Positions 54,612 to 64,000 of a stretch of 64,000 nucleotides of DNA are shown here, one piece after another. A program made the translations under genes and the position numbers. Origin of the DNA: Vicinamibacterales bacterium (GTDB lineage: Bacteria; Acidobacteriota; Vicinamibacteria; Vicinamibacterales; UBA8438); assembly GCA_937766455.1 (NCBI GenBank), contig CALLXD010000016.1, forward strand, positions 1-64,000. Direction: 5' to 3'. Positions within the stretch are counted from its first letter, which is position 1; every line of letters begins with the position of its first letter. Under the pieces are notes generated by a model. It did no database searches, was not told the DNA's origin, and worked only from the letters and a program-made list of their open reading frames with translations.

Positions 54612-56088
54612 ATGCACGAAACGTCCTTGATACCGTCACACGTACCGAACTGGATCGATGGTCAAGAACGGCCTGCCCAGGATGGGCAGACGCTACCGAA
54701 TCTGAACCCCGCGACCGGTTCCACCCTGTGCACCGTTGCGCGCTCCGGGGAAGCCGACGTTCGGGCGGCGGTCGAGGCTGCGCGCCGCGCGCAGGCCGCC
54801 TGGGCCGGGCTGACCCCGGTCGCTCGTGGGGACCTGCTCCGCGAGGCCGCGTTGCTGATGCGCGAACGAAGCGATGAGTTTGCGGAGATTGTCTCGCTGG
54901 AAACGGGGAAGTCCCGACGGGACGCGCGAGGGGAAACGGGAGCGGCGGTGGAGATGGGATTGTTCGTCGCTGGCGAAGGACGACGGTTCTACGGCAAGAC
55001 GACAACGAGCGCGGTACCACACCGCACCGCGCTCGTCGTGAGGCAACCACTCGGCGTGGCCGGATTGATCATCGCCGCGAACACCCCGATCGCCAACGTG
55101 GCGTGGAAAGTGTATCCGGCGCTGCTGTGCGGCAATACGGCGGTGATGAAAGCGTCAGAGGACACGCCAGCCACGGCCTGGGCGGCGGCGAAGGTGTTCG
55201 ACGAGGTCGGTATTCCACCCGGGGTGTTCAACGTGGTGCAGGGATATGGACCGGAAGCCGGCGCGCCACTGGTCGAGCATCCGGACGTGGATCTGATTAG
55301 TTTTACCGGGTCGTGCGGCGTCGGGCGACAGATCCAGACGATCGCCGGCGGGCGGCTGGCCAAGGTGTGCCTGGAGCTCGGTGGGAAAAACCCGCTCATC
55401 GTCTGCGACGATGCGAATCTCGATCGAGCCGTCACGATCGCCGGTTTATCGGCGTTCAGCAATGCGGGTCAACGATGCGCGTCCGGGAGTCGACTCATTG
55501 TGTTTGATGCGGTCTACGACCGCTTCAAGGCGCAGTTGCTGGAGTACACGCGGGGTCTCACCCTCGGCCCGGCTGATGACGACGACCTTGGTCCCGTCAT
55601 CAATCAGCGGCAACTCGACAACATGGTGTCGGCGGTCGATCGGGCCCGCGCGGCCGGCGCGACGGTGCTGGCCGGCGGCGGACGGATGATGGACGACGCG
55701 CACAAGGGTGGGTTCTATATGACACCAACCCTGCTCGAGGGTGCTGCCGGCGATGCCGAGATCTCTCAGGCCGAGCTGTTCGGACCGATCGCCTGTCTGT
55801 ACCGGGTATCCGATTTCGAGGAGGCGGTCCGTCTCGCGAACGACTCGCCGTTCGGGCTCACCGCGGCGATTCACACGGCGAATGTGGATCGGGCCATGAC
55901 TTTCATCAGTCGTATCAAGTCTGGCGTCGCGTCGATCAACGGGGGGGACCTACGGCAGCGAGCCGCATATGCCGTTTGGTGGCTTGCGGCAGTCCGGTAC
56001 CGGCTGGCGCGAGGCCGGCACCGAAGCGCTCGACGTGTACTCGGACTGGAAGACGATCTACATCCATGCCGACCCCGAGGCGGTCTGA
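54612..56088 (+). CDS. Aldehyde dehydrogenase, C-terminal frameshift
   Basis: The protein (about 491 residues) has AGLIIAANTPIANVAWKVYP, ISFTGSCGVGRQIQT (cofactor loop), the catalytic glutamate in CLELGGKNPLIV and the catalytic cysteine in SNAGQRCASGSRL. FGPIACLYRV and NDSPFGLTAAI follow. At 55941-55947 a run of seven G bases breaks the frame; with one G fewer the reading continues as INGGTYGSEPHMPFGGL and ends at TGA 56088. All catalytic residues come before the break. AGGAGG lies about ten bases before ATG 54612. It may oxidise a sugar aldehyde in the same pathway as NeuB. Confidence 0.88.
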
Positions 56089-56101
56089 CGTGGTGACGCC
56101 G

Positions 56102-56857
56102 ATGCCAGCCGAGCCATCCTGCGTCGCGTTCATTCCGGCGCGCAGTGGATCGACGCGCGTGCCTGGCAAAAATATCCGCGCGTTGGGTGGACACCCACTC
56201 ATCGCCTACACCATTGCGAGTGCGCTGGATTCCGGCGTCTTTGGGGCGGTCGTGGTGTCGACCAATGACGAGGCGACGGCTGACATCGCAAGACACTACG
56301 GGGCCGAGGTGCCGTTTCTCAGGCCTGCGGCGATGGCTGGGTCCCGGTCGCCCGACATCGAATGGGTCGAGCACGGGCTCGGCGCACTGGAGGACGCGGG
56401 CCGGGTATTTGAGTGTTTCGCGATTCTCAGACCGACCAGCCCGTTCCGCACAGCCGAGACGGTGCGTCGAGCCTGGTCCACGTTTCGAGCTGCCGATGGC
56501 GTCGACTCGCTTCGCGCCGTGGAGCGAGTACGTCAGCACCCAGGCAAGATGTGGGTGATCCGCGGCGATCGACTACTGCCCCTCTTGCCGTTCGGACCGT
56601 CCGAACAGCCGTGGCACAGCAGCCAGATGCCGTCGCTCCCAGAGGTCTGGGTGCAGAATGCGAGCCTCGAGATTGCCTGGAGCCGGGTGGCGCGTGACGG
56701 GCACACCATCGCTGGTCACACGCTGGTGCCGTTCAGGACGGACGAGCGCGAAGGGTTCGACATCAACGAGCAATGGGATTGGCGACTCGCCGAAGAGTTG
56801 GTTGCCAGTGGGGACTGGACGTTGCCGCCCGTGACCCGGGCGGCGTTTGGAGGATGA
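56102..56857 (+). CDS. NeuA-like CMP-sugar cytidylyltransferase
   Basis: This 251-residue protein has the nucleotide-binding CVAFIPARSGSTRVPGKNI, AVVVSTNDEATADIARHYG, FLRPAAMAGSRSPDIEWV and FAILRPTSPFRTAETVRRA, the order seen in CMP-NeuAc/CMP-legionaminate synthetases. It ends FDINEQWDWRLAEELV. Starts at GTG 56090, GTG 56093 or ATG 56102 are all possible. Its job would be to attach CMP to the keto-acid sugar made by the upstream NeuB. Confidence 0.87.
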   Translation: MPAEPSCVAFIPARSGSTRVPGKNIRALGGHPLIAYTIASALDSGVFGAVVVSTNDEATADIARHYGAEVPFLRPAAMAGSRSPDIEWVEHGLGALEDAGRVFECFAILRPTSPFRTAETVRRAWSTFRAADGVDSLRAVERVRQHPGKMWVIRGDRLLPLLPFGPSEQPWHSSQMPSLPEVWVQNASLEIAWSRVARDGHTIAGHTLVPFRTDEREGFDINEQWDWRLAEELVASGDWTLPPVTRAAFGG

Positions 56858-56863
56858 ATCGAG

Positions 56864-58810
56864 ATGGGTGAATCGCAGCTCGAACAGGTCGAATCAGACG
56901 AGCTGTTCTATGTACCGCGCACGGCATTCGAGGCGCTGCTTGAACATGAGCTGGAGGCGCAACCGCGCGCCGCCGTGTTCGCCGCATATACACGAATCAA
57001 TGTCCTGTACACGATCGCCCGGGCCTGGTCCGGGCATCCGGGGACGTGTTTCAGTGCCACCGACATCATGGCGTGGCTCTTTTTGCAAAAGATCCAGGGA
57101 TTGGAGGAGGGAGAGGATCGCTGTGATCTCTTCTTTTCTTCAAAGGGGCACGACGCGCCAGCACTGTATGCGGTGCTGACCGGCCTCGGGCTGCTCGACT
57201 TTGACCTGTTGCATAGCCTACGTCGGGTAGACGGTCTGCCCGGGCACCCTCACGTCGAGACGCCGTTTGTCCAGGCGAATACCGGGTCGCTGGGCATGGG
57301 GATCTCCAAGGCGAAGGGGATCGCGACCGCCAATCGGCTCCGCGGCCAGCGTCGACGAATCTTCGTGCTCACGGGGGACGGCGAACTCCAGGAGGGGCAG
57401 ATCTGGGAGTCGCTCGGATCGGCGGTCACGCTCGGGCTGGACGAGATCACCGTCATTGTCGACCACAACAAGATTCAGTCCGACACCTGGGTGGAAGAGG
57501 TGGGGCCGCTTGGCGACCTCGAGGCGAAGTTCGCCAGTTTTGGCTGGCGAGTGGCTCGCTGCGATGGACACGACTTCGCGGCGCTGGATGCCGCGCTGAC
57601 CCAGCTGGACGAGACACCCGGCGTGCCAAAAGTGCTCATTGCTGACACCGTCAAGGGCAAGGGGGTCTCGTTCATGGAGGGGCCCGCGGCGCTCGCGGCA
57701 GACTCGCTGTATCTCTTCCACAGCGGCGCGCCCAACGAGGAGGCATACGCAGCCGGAGCGGCGGAGCTGACCGCGGCGGCTCGTGATCGACTTCGCGAGG
57801 CGGGTCTGGGCGAGTTGACGCTTGAGACCGCCCGCCGTCCGCCTCGGAAACCGGTGCTCGAGGTCGAGCGCCTTGTGAACGCGTACGGTGCGGCGCTCGT
57901 CGAGCACGCCCAGCGCAATCCCGCGGTCGTCGCCCTCGACGCCGACCTTGTCAAGGATTGTGGCCTCCTCGAGTTTCGGGATCGGTTTCCTGACCGGTTC
58001 ATCGAGTGTGGCATCGCCGAGCAGGACATGGTGTCGCAAGCCGGGGCGATGGCCCGGCAGGGACTCGTGCCGTTTGCGCATTCGTTCGCGTGTTTCCTGT
58101 CTGCCCGGCCCAATGAGCAGATCTACAACAACGCCAGCGAAGGCACGAAGGTCATCTATGTGGGATCGCTGGCCGGGTTGCTACCCGGGGGACCGGGGCA
58201 TTCGCACCAAGCGGTTCGTGACATTTCCGCACTGGCCGCTATCCCGAACTTGATCCTCATCGAGCCCTGCACCGAGATCGAGTCGGCGGCCACCGTGTCC
58301 TTCTGCCTCGAGCAGACGACCGAGAGCAGCTACATCCGACTCGTGTCCCTCGGCTGGCCCGTGCCGTTTACGCACCCAGTCGACTACGCGCTCGAACTCG
58401 GTATTGGCACCGTTGTGCGCCCCGGTGGTTCTGACCAGGACATCGCACTCATTGGCGCCGGGCCGTGGTTGCTGAGCAACGCGTACCACGCGGCCGAGCG
58501 GCTTGAGGCAGAGCACGGGGTGCGCGCGCGCGTGATTGACCTGCCATGGCTGAATCGGGTCGATGACACCTGGCTTCGTGAGGCGGTCGGCGATACGCGG
58601 AGGGTCTTTACGCTCGACAACCACTACGTGGATGGCGGGCAGGGGCAGATGCTCGCCAGTCGGATCGCCCAGCTCGGACTCTCGGTTCCGGTGACGGCCA
58701 TCGGCGTTCGTGAACTGCCGGTCTGCGGCACAAACGACGAAGTATTGGCGTACCACCAGCTTGATGTCTCCGGCCTGGTCTCGGCCGTGACCGGTGCCCT
58801 CACCCCGTAG
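56864..58810 (+). CDS. Transketolase, full-length
   Basis: This 648-residue protein contains both halves of a transketolase in one chain. The thiamine diphosphate site is FVLTGDGELQEGQIWE with VIVDHNKIQSD, and the substrate/active-site histidines are in AWSGHPGTCFSA and FFSSKGHDAPAL. The pyrimidine part has VVALDADLVKD, FIECGIAEQDMVSQA and LPGGPGHSHQAVRD. The C-terminal domain is present (IALIGAGPWLLSNA). A transketolase inside a glycan locus suggests that it provides or trims a sugar by two-carbon transfer for the NeuB branch; this is inference. Confidence 0.9.
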   Translation: MGESQLEQVESDELFYVPRTAFEALLEHELEAQPRAAVFAAYTRINVLYTIARAWSGHPGTCFSATDIMAWLFLQKIQGLEEGEDRCDLFFSSKGHDAPALYAVLTGLGLLDFDLLHSLRRVDGLPGHPHVETPFVQANTGSLGMGISKAKGIATANRLRGQRRRIFVLTGDGELQEGQIWESLGSAVTLGLDEITVIVDHNKIQSDTWVEEVGPLGDLEAKFASFGWRVARCDGHDFAALDAALTQLDETPGVPKVLIADTVKGKGVSFMEGPAALAADSLYLFHSGAPNEEAYAAGAAELTAAARDRLREAGLGELTLETARRPPRKPVLEVERLVNAYGAALVEHAQRNPAVVALDADLVKDCGLLEFRDRFPDRFIECGIAEQDMVSQAGAMARQGLVPFAHSFACFLSARPNEQIYNNASEGTKVIYVGSLAGLLPGGPGHSHQAVRDISALAAIPNLILIEPCTEIESAATVSFCLEQTTESSYIRLVSLGWPVPFTHPVDYALELGIGTVVRPGGSDQDIALIGAGPWLLSNAYHAAERLEAEHGVRARVIDLPWLNRVDDTWLREAVGDTRRVFTLDNHYVDGGQGQMLASRIAQLGLSVPVTAIGVRELPVCGTNDEVLAYHQLDVSGLVSAVTGALTP

Positions 58811-58848
58811 CCTCGGTCATCAGACCTGCGGCTCACACCCTGGCCTTC

Positions 58849-59997
58849 GTGGAGCGTATTCGACTCTTCAGCGTCATCGCCGCCTCCGGGGCGGGTGGCG
58901 CTGAGCAGGTGTTCGCGACTCTTCTGCAAGGGCTCGACCCGGAGCGCTTCGAGGTGACGGTTGCCTGCCACGGCCGCGGCTCGATGGCCGAGACCTACAG
59001 ACGGCACGCGTCGCAGGTCTGGAGCCTCGATCTGGTTGACCTGCGGAAACCCAGCACCATCACCCGGCTGGCCGGGCTGATGCGCGACGCGCGGTGCGAC
59101 GTGGTGCATACCCATTTGTGGACGGCCGATGTGCTCGGTGGACTGGCGGCGCGATTGGCCGGTGTCCGACGCGTCGTGAGTAGCGTCGCGGGCGCCTACT
59201 TCCTGCCGATTGGCGTGTCCGGATGGAGACGGGCCCGGCGCCAAGTATTTTCTCGCCTGTTTCGGGCGATCTATCGTCGTTGCGACCGGGTCATCGCGCC
59301 ATCGCACTATGTGGCCGATGACCTGCTGACGCGTCCGGGTATTCGTGTGCCGCAAGAACGGCTGTGCGTGATCGAAAACGGTGTCGATGTCGACCACGAG
59401 GAACGTCTGGTTCGGTACGCGAACGGTGGCGGCTCGTCTGCCCGGTGGGGCACGGGAAGTCCGCGGATCTCCGTCGTGGCCAATTTCTTCCCGATCAAGG
59501 GCCACGAGTTCTTGATTCGGGCCGTGCCAGCGGTGCTGGCGGTCCATCCACAGGCCCGATTCGTCCTGGCGGGAGGCGGAGAGAGCCGCACCGCAATGAT
59601 TGGGCTGGCGGACCGGCTCGGTGTGGGTGCCAGCGTCACCTTTCCCGGCGAGATCGCAGACGCGCTCGAACTGATGCGGGCAAGTGACCTGGTGGTGATT
59701 CCCTCCATCTCCGAGGGGTTGCCGATTTCGTTGGTCGAGGCGATGGCGCTCGGACGTTCCGTAGTCACCACCGGTGTCGGCGGTATCCCTGAGGTGGTCG
59801 AAGATGGTGTGAGCGCGCGGGTCGTGCCGCCGCGAGACCCAGCGGCACTGGCGGCCGCGATGTTGGAGCTCCTGGGAGACGACGGGCTGGCACGACAGCT
59901 CGGGGCGCACGCACAACGGGTTGCCGCAGAACGATTCTCTGCCGCCCGCATGGTACGGCGTACGCAGGAGCTGTATGTCGAACTCCACAATGGGTAG
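58849..59997 (+). CDS. GT4-family glycosyltransferase
   Basis: This 382-residue GT-B protein starts at GTG 58849. It has SGAGGAEQVFATLLQGL (the acceptor loop), VVHTHLWTADVLGGL, VIENGVDVDHEE, VVANFFPIKGHEFLIRA, FVLAGGGESRTAM and SISEGLPISLVEAMALGRSV, which includes the E-x(7)-E donor-binding motif. The sugar is unknown. Confidence 0.88.
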   Translation: MERIRLFSVIAASGAGGAEQVFATLLQGLDPERFEVTVACHGRGSMAETYRRHASQVWSLDLVDLRKPSTITRLAGLMRDARCDVVHTHLWTADVLGGLAARLAGVRRVVSSVAGAYFLPIGVSGWRRARRQVFSRLFRAIYRRCDRVIAPSHYVADDLLTRPGIRVPQERLCVIENGVDVDHEERLVRYANGGGSSARWGTGSPRISVVANFFPIKGHEFLIRAVPAVLAVHPQARFVLAGGGESRTAMIGLADRLGVGASVTFPGEIADALELMRASDLVVIPSISEGLPISLVEAMALGRSVVTTGVGGIPEVVEDGVSARVVPPRDPAALAAAMLELLGDDGLARQLGAHAQRVAAERFSAARMVRRTQELYVELHNG

Positions 59998-60052
59998 GCA
60001 CCTGATCGATTCAGTGATGGGCGCGCGAGTTCAGACCGGGTCCTGAAGACCT

Positions 60053-61282
60053 ATGCTGCGCGACCGAAACATCGTCTGCCTCTCGTCCATCGATTGGGAT
60101 TTCCTGTGGCAGGGCCACCAGCAGATCATGTCGTCGTTGGCCGACGCGGGAAACCGGGTGCTGTTTGTCGAATCGACCGGTGTCCGATCGCCAACACCGC
60201 GCGATCTGCCGCGCCTGTGGCGAAGACTGAAGACCGCACGTGGGCGCAGCGCCCCCCGCGCCACGCACGCTCATCCGCGCCGGCCCGATCAGCTCAGGGT
60301 CTACTCGCCGGTGGTGCTGCCGTTTCCCTACTCCCGGACGGCGCGGGCGGTGAATTTGCCAATCATGCGGCGAGCGATTCGGCGTGGCACGGGCGACTGG
60401 ACCGCGACGGCCCCCATTGTCTGGAATTTCTTGCCGACGCCGTTGAGCCGGTCACTCGCCAGGTCGCTGAATCCGGCCCTCTCCGTTTTTCATTGTGTGG
60501 ACCACTTGTCGGCTAGTTCACCGGCGGCCGCGCGGATACGCGACACCGAGTCGCGCTGTTTCTCCGAGGCGGATCTGGTCTTTGTGACCTCGCAGTCCCT
60601 GCACGACCGCGCGGCTGCGCTGAACGCGCACGTGCATCTGGTGCCTTCCGGCGTGGATTTCCCGCGGTTCGACCGTGTGCGCGTTGCGGGCGGTCCGGTG
60701 CCGGCGGACCTGGCGCGTCTCCCGCGGCCGGTCGTCGGGTATCTCGGAGGCTTGCACCAGTGGGTGGATCAGCCCCTGCTCGCGGCGCTGGCGGCGCGGC
60801 GACCGGATTGGAGCGTGGTGCTCGTCGGACCGCAGCAGACGGACATGTCAGCGTTGACCCGAATGCCCAACGTGCATGCCTTGGGGACCCGGGGCCCAGA
60901 GGACGTCCCGCGGTACCTACGCGGTTTCGACGTCGCGACCATCCCGTATCGGCTGACCGACTACACCGACCATGTCTATCCGGCCAAGCTGAACGAGTAT
61001 CTCGCGATGGGTCTTGGCGTCGTCGCCACGCCGCTGGCAGAGATCACCCGCTTCAACCAGACCCACGGTCCGGTGGTCCGGCTGGCCGCCGACGCGGCGG
61101 CGTTCGAGGCGGCGGTCGCGTCGGAGCTGTCCGAGGCGGACCAGGGGGCCGTGGGTCGTCGTGTGGCCGTCGCCAAGGAAAACAGCTGGGCGGCGCGGCT
61201 GGAATTGATGTCGTCGCTGATCGTCGAGGCGCAGGCGCGGCGGACGGGTCCCGATTCATGTGTGGCATCGCAGGCAAACTGA
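60053..61282 (+). CDS. GT4/GT1-like glycosyltransferase
   Basis: The 409 residues show the start NIVCLSSIDWDFLWQGHQQ, RVLFVESTGVRSP, a basic middle region, VFVTSQSLHDRAAAL, HLVPSGVDFPRF and VGYLGGLHQWVDQPLL, then WSVVLVGPQQTDMS and VYPAKLNEYLAMGLGVVAT. These are the features of GT-B enzymes in exopolysaccharide clusters. The last 25 bases overlap asnB. The substrate is unknown. Confidence 0.82.
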   Translation: MLRDRNIVCLSSIDWDFLWQGHQQIMSSLADAGNRVLFVESTGVRSPTPRDLPRLWRRLKTARGRSAPRATHAHPRRPDQLRVYSPVVLPFPYSRTARAVNLPIMRRAIRRGTGDWTATAPIVWNFLPTPLSRSLARSLNPALSVFHCVDHLSASSPAAARIRDTESRCFSEADLVFVTSQSLHDRAAALNAHVHLVPSGVDFPRFDRVRVAGGPVPADLARLPRPVVGYLGGLHQWVDQPLLAALAARRPDWSVVLVGPQQTDMSALTRMPNVHALGTRGPEDVPRYLRGFDVATIPYRLTDYTDHVYPAKLNEYLAMGLGVVATPLAEITRFNQTHGPVVRLAADAAAFEAAVASELSEADQGAVGRRVAVAKENSWAARLELMSSLIVEAQARRTGPDSCVASQAN

Positions 61283-63192
61283 TCGACGGCTTCGGCGCCA
61301 TGGTCGAGCCGGGGCTCGTGCACCGCATGACCGCGGCTCTTGAACACCGTGGACCTGACGCGCAGGGCGTCTGGACTGAGGGCGGTATCGGGCTTGGCAG
61401 TCGCCGCCTGGCCGTGATCGATCTGTCCGATCGGGCTGCGCAGCCCATGGCCAACGAAGACGGCGCGATTCGGGTGGTGTTCAACGGCGAGATCTACAAC
61501 TTTCGAGAATTGCGGGCCGAGTTGGAAGCTCGCGGTCATCAATTTCGATCTGACAGCGACACGGAGACCATCGTCCATCTCTACGAGGAGGAGGGGCCCG
61601 AGTGCGTGCGGCGACTCGACGGAATGTTCGCCTTTGCGCTCTGGGATGCGCGAACCCGCTCGTTGTTGCTGGCCCGTGACCGGTTGGGGCAGAAGCCGCT
61701 CTTCTATTGGCACGACGGTCACAGTCTGGTGTTCGGGTCTGAGCCGAAGGCGCTCATGCAAGATGACGCGGTTCCGGCCGAGCCAGACGAGGAGGCGATT
61801 CACCACTACCTGACCTACGGCTATGTCCCGGCGCCATGGAGCGCCTTCCGGCACGTGCGGAAGCTGGCGCCGGCGCACTACCTGGTCGCCCGTGGGGGGC
61901 GCGTCGAGATCACGCGCTACTGGTCGCTCTCCTACGAACCGAAGCGGGATGAGTCTGAGACGGCGCTGACCGAAGAACTCGACCATCTGCTCGGCCGCGC
62001 GGTTGAGCGACGCCTCGTGGCCGACGTGCCGCTGGGCGCGATGCTCAGCGGAGGGCTCGATTCGAGCGCCATCGTGGCCCTCATGCGGCGCGCCACGGGC
62101 GCCGGCATACAAACGTTCTCCATCGGGTTCGATCAGCCCGAGTATGATGAGCGTCCGTTCGCCCGGTCGGTGGCCACCGCGTTCGACACCGAGCATCACG
62201 AGCTGACCATCCGACCAGACGCCGCCGCGCTGCTCCCCCGGTTGGTCTACCACTACAACGAGCCGTTCGCTGATTCCTCGGCGTTGCCCACGTGGTACCT
62301 GAGTGAAATGGCGCGGACTCGCGTTACGGTGGCGCTGAGTGGTGACGGCGGAGACGAGTCGTTCCTCGGATATGACCGGTATGCGGCGTCTCGGCTCGCG
62401 GCCACGCTCGACCGCGTGCCGCGTCCGGTGCGTCAGCTGCTTGCGCGGGGTGCGGGCTGCCTGACCAGCAGGTCCGCCCGATCGACGACGACCCGGCTTC
62501 GGCGGTTCATGGGGGGACTGGCGACCGATCCGGTCCGCCGATACGGCCGTTGGCTCAGCGTGATGCTCGACGAGCAGAAGTTGGAGCTCTATACGGGAGA
62601 CTTCGCGCGCCGTTGGTGCGGCACCGACCCCAAGACGGGTGACGGGTCGCTGGGGCTCCTCCGACAGCAGTGGGCAGAATCTGACGCGACAAGTGCGGTC
62701 GAGAAGCTGGTCTACACCGACATTGCGATGTATCTGCCGGACGATCTCCTGGTCAAGATGGACATCGCGTCGATGGCCCATTCGCTCGAGGTGCGCTCAC
62801 CGTTTCTTGACCATCATGTGGTGGAGTTTGCCGCCAGTTTGCCAGTGTCGATGAAGCTGCGGGGGCGGACCGCCAAGTATTTGCTGAAGCGAGCGATGAG
62901 GACGCGATTGCCGCCGGCCGTGCTGGAGCGGCCCAAGGCGGGGTTCGGTGTCCCAATCGACGAGTGGTTCCGGGGGAGCCTCGGAGACACGGCGCGCGAC
63001 CTCCTGCTGGGTAAGCGGGCCACCGAGCGCGGGTACTTCGAGACAAAGACGGTGCGTCGCTATCTTGACGACCACGCCAAGGGCCGGGCCCAACACCACG
63101 CTCGACTGTGGAGCCTGGTCATGCTCGAGCTGTGGCACCAGACGTTCATCGATCGCCGGGGCGAGATGATGACGGCGCTACCGGTGTCATGA
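61258..63192 (+). CDS. asnB: Asparagine synthetase (glutamine-hydrolysing) family, AsnB-like
   Basis: The 644-residue protein begins MCGIAGKLID, so Cys2 is the glutaminase nucleophile. The N-terminal domain has LEHRGPDAQGVW, FNGEIYNFRELR and GSEPKALM. The synthetase domain has the P-loop MLSGGLDSSAIVALM, then ALSGDGGDESFLGYDRY and SMAHSLEVRSPFLDH. In polysaccharide loci such enzymes often amidate uronic acids, so a glycan role is as likely as amino acid synthesis. A much longer frame from 60760 only overlaps the previous gene and is rejected. Confidence 0.9.
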   Translation: MCGIAGKLIDGFGAMVEPGLVHRMTAALEHRGPDAQGVWTEGGIGLGSRRLAVIDLSDRAAQPMANEDGAIRVVFNGEIYNFRELRAELEARGHQFRSDSDTETIVHLYEEEGPECVRRLDGMFAFALWDARTRSLLLARDRLGQKPLFYWHDGHSLVFGSEPKALMQDDAVPAEPDEEAIHHYLTYGYVPAPWSAFRHVRKLAPAHYLVARGGRVEITRYWSLSYEPKRDESETALTEELDHLLGRAVERRLVADVPLGAMLSGGLDSSAIVALMRRATGAGIQTFSIGFDQPEYDERPFARSVATAFDTEHHELTIRPDAAALLPRLVYHYNEPFADSSALPTWYLSEMARTRVTVALSGDGGDESFLGYDRYAASRLAATLDRVPRPVRQLLARGAGCLTSRSARSTTTRLRRFMGGLATDPVRRYGRWLSVMLDEQKLELYTGDFARRWCGTDPKTGDGSLGLLRQQWAESDATSAVEKLVYTDIAMYLPDDLLVKMDIASMAHSLEVRSPFLDHHVVEFAASLPVSMKLRGRTAKYLLKRAMRTRLPPAVLERPKAGFGVPIDEWFRGSLGDTARDLLLGKRATERGYFETKTVRRYLDDHAKGRAQHHARLWSLVMLELWHQTFIDRRGEMMTALPVS

Positions 63193-64000
63193 GCGGGCAT
63201 GCGGACCATGCACGGGTGCCTGGTCAGATCCGGGTACTCCGGGTCATTGCTCGTCTCAATGTCGGCGGGCCGGCGCGCCACGTTGCGCTGCTTAACGCAG
63301 GTATGGACACAGACCGGCGGTTCCGGTCCTGGCTGGTCACCGGCACAGAGAATCCGAGCGAAGGCACCTTGCTGGATTACGCTCAGGCCCGCGGCGTTGA
63401 GCCGGTGGTCATTCCGGAAATTCGCGGTCAGGCCTCGTTGACCCCCCGCGATTTGATGGCGTTGACCAAGCTCACGGCGCTGACGCGCCGTCTCCGGCCC
63501 CACATTGTGCACACCCATACCGCAAAGGCTGGTTTTCTCGGTCGTCTGGCCGCACGAGCGGCGGGCGTGCCGGTCGTACTGCACACCTACCATGGGCATG
63601 TCTTGAGCGGCTACTACAGCCAGGCCAAGACGCGCGCGCTTCAGCTGATGGAGCGTGGGCTGGCGCATCTGTCGGACCAACTCATTGCCGTGAGCGACCG
63701 CGTGCGCGACGATCTGGTCCAGTTTGGCGTCGCCCCCGCCGAGCGTTTTCGCGTGGTGCCGCTCGGGCTCGACCTGGCTCCGCTCTTCGACGTGAGCGCC
63801 CAACGCGGCGTGTTGCGGCGAGAACTGGGCGTGTCTCTGGATGCTCCGCTGGTCGGCATCGTGGGGCGGCTGTTTCCAATCAAGAACCACGCGCTCTTTC
63901 TCGACGCGGCGGCTCGTCTACTTGCGGAGCAGCCCGACGCCCGGTTTGTCATCGTTGGCGACGGCGCACTACGGGATGAGCTAGAGGCGCGAGCCGAGCA
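63189..64000 (+). CDS. GT4-family glycosyltransferase (partial)
   Basis: The gene starts at ATG 63189 in ATGA overlap with asnB and runs off the right edge. The visible 270 residues have VLRVIARLNVGGPARHVA (acceptor loop), HIVHTHTAKAGFLGRLAA, VLHTYHGHVLSGYYS, LIAVSDRVRDDLVQFG and VPLGLDLAPL followed by VGIVGRLFPIKNHALFLDA. This matches GT4 enzymes near undecaprenyl-phosphate sugar initiators. The donor-binding E-x(7)-E helix lies beyond the edge. Confidence 0.88.
   Translation, partial: MSGHADHARVPGQIRVLRVIARLNVGGPARHVALLNAGMDTDRRFRSWLVTGTENPSEGTLLDYAQARGVEPVVIPEIRGQASLTPRDLMALTKLTALTRRLRPHIVHTHTAKAGFLGRLAARAAGVPVVLHTYHGHVLSGYYSQAKTRALQLMERGLAHLSDQLIAVSDRVRDDLVQFGVAPAERFRVVPLGLDLAPLFDVSAQRGVLRRELGVSLDAPLVGIVGRLFPIKNHALFLDAAARLLAEQPDARFVIVGDGALRDELEARAE

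Noticed and set aside
60976-62781. A 601-codon minus-strand frame
   Set aside because: It lies opposite AsnB, whose catalytic motifs are all present, and has no recognisable domain.

Overview
The window is GC-rich DNA from a Gram-negative bacterium. It encodes Kdo transfer, lipid A and heptose functions, so the cell makes lipopolysaccharide. Gene content (an M1 metallopeptidase with an extra N-terminal domain, a decayed TolB/kinase-type fragment, small zinc-ribbon proteins, the holB-ricT-pdxA-smpB order) fits an Acidobacteriota such as Vicinamibacteria, but this placement is inference. Several conserved genes are split by single-base frameshifts, some at G/C runs, so the sequence may be a draft or metagenomic assembly with indel errors.

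Layout. 1-7,600: a partial radical SAM HemN-like gene, a frameshifted M1 peptidase, small zinc-finger proteins, a NarL-type regulator beside a truncated kinase, a patch of three gene tails (6,202-6,680), and an XRE/nucleotidyltransferase pair behind a perfect palindrome. 7,600-11,570 (minus strand): tRNA-Leu, secG and tpiA in one continuous frame, pgk, and gap. 11,778-19,869: a tightly overlapping LPS core operon, waaA-lpxK-lpxL-waaF-gmhB-rfaE1-rfaE2-waaC plus an ICMT-like methyltransferase. 19,866-20,102: promoter, tRNA-Val, tRNA-Asp. 20,103-25,380: a decayed island next to tRNA-Asp with an integrase remnant, a methyltransferase, broken nitrilase and hydrolase genes, a DUF6282-type gene interrupted by a complete IS256-family element with an 8-bp target duplication, and a degenerate second copy of the tRNA-Asp 3' part. 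25,735-32,274: housekeeping genes (sugar dehydrogenase, holB, ricT, pdxA, smpB, a RmlD-like reductase, lhgO).

32,345-64,000 is a large surface-polysaccharide locus: gmd, a 2-hydroxyacid dehydrogenase, coiled-coil proteins, methyltransferases, a KdsC-like phosphatase, an ABC-2 export permease, an ABC ATPase fused to an unusual C-terminal module, many glycosyltransferases, a cytidylyltransferase-methyltransferase fusion, a NeuB/SDR/ALDH/NeuA/transketolase set, and an AsnB-type amidotransferase. It probably makes, modifies and exports a glycan through an ABC-transporter-dependent route.

The most unusual feature is a roughly 300-residue module that I cannot name. It occurs three times, at the C-terminus of the ABC ATPase (40,660-42,558), of a GT-B-like glycosyltransferase (42,555-45,259) and of a GT2 glycosyltransferase (47,947-50,154). 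The ATPase carrying it has lost its signature motif, Walker B glutamate and switch histidine. This looks like a variant Wzm/Wzt system in which the usual Wzt carbohydrate-binding domain is replaced by a module shared with the assembly enzymes.
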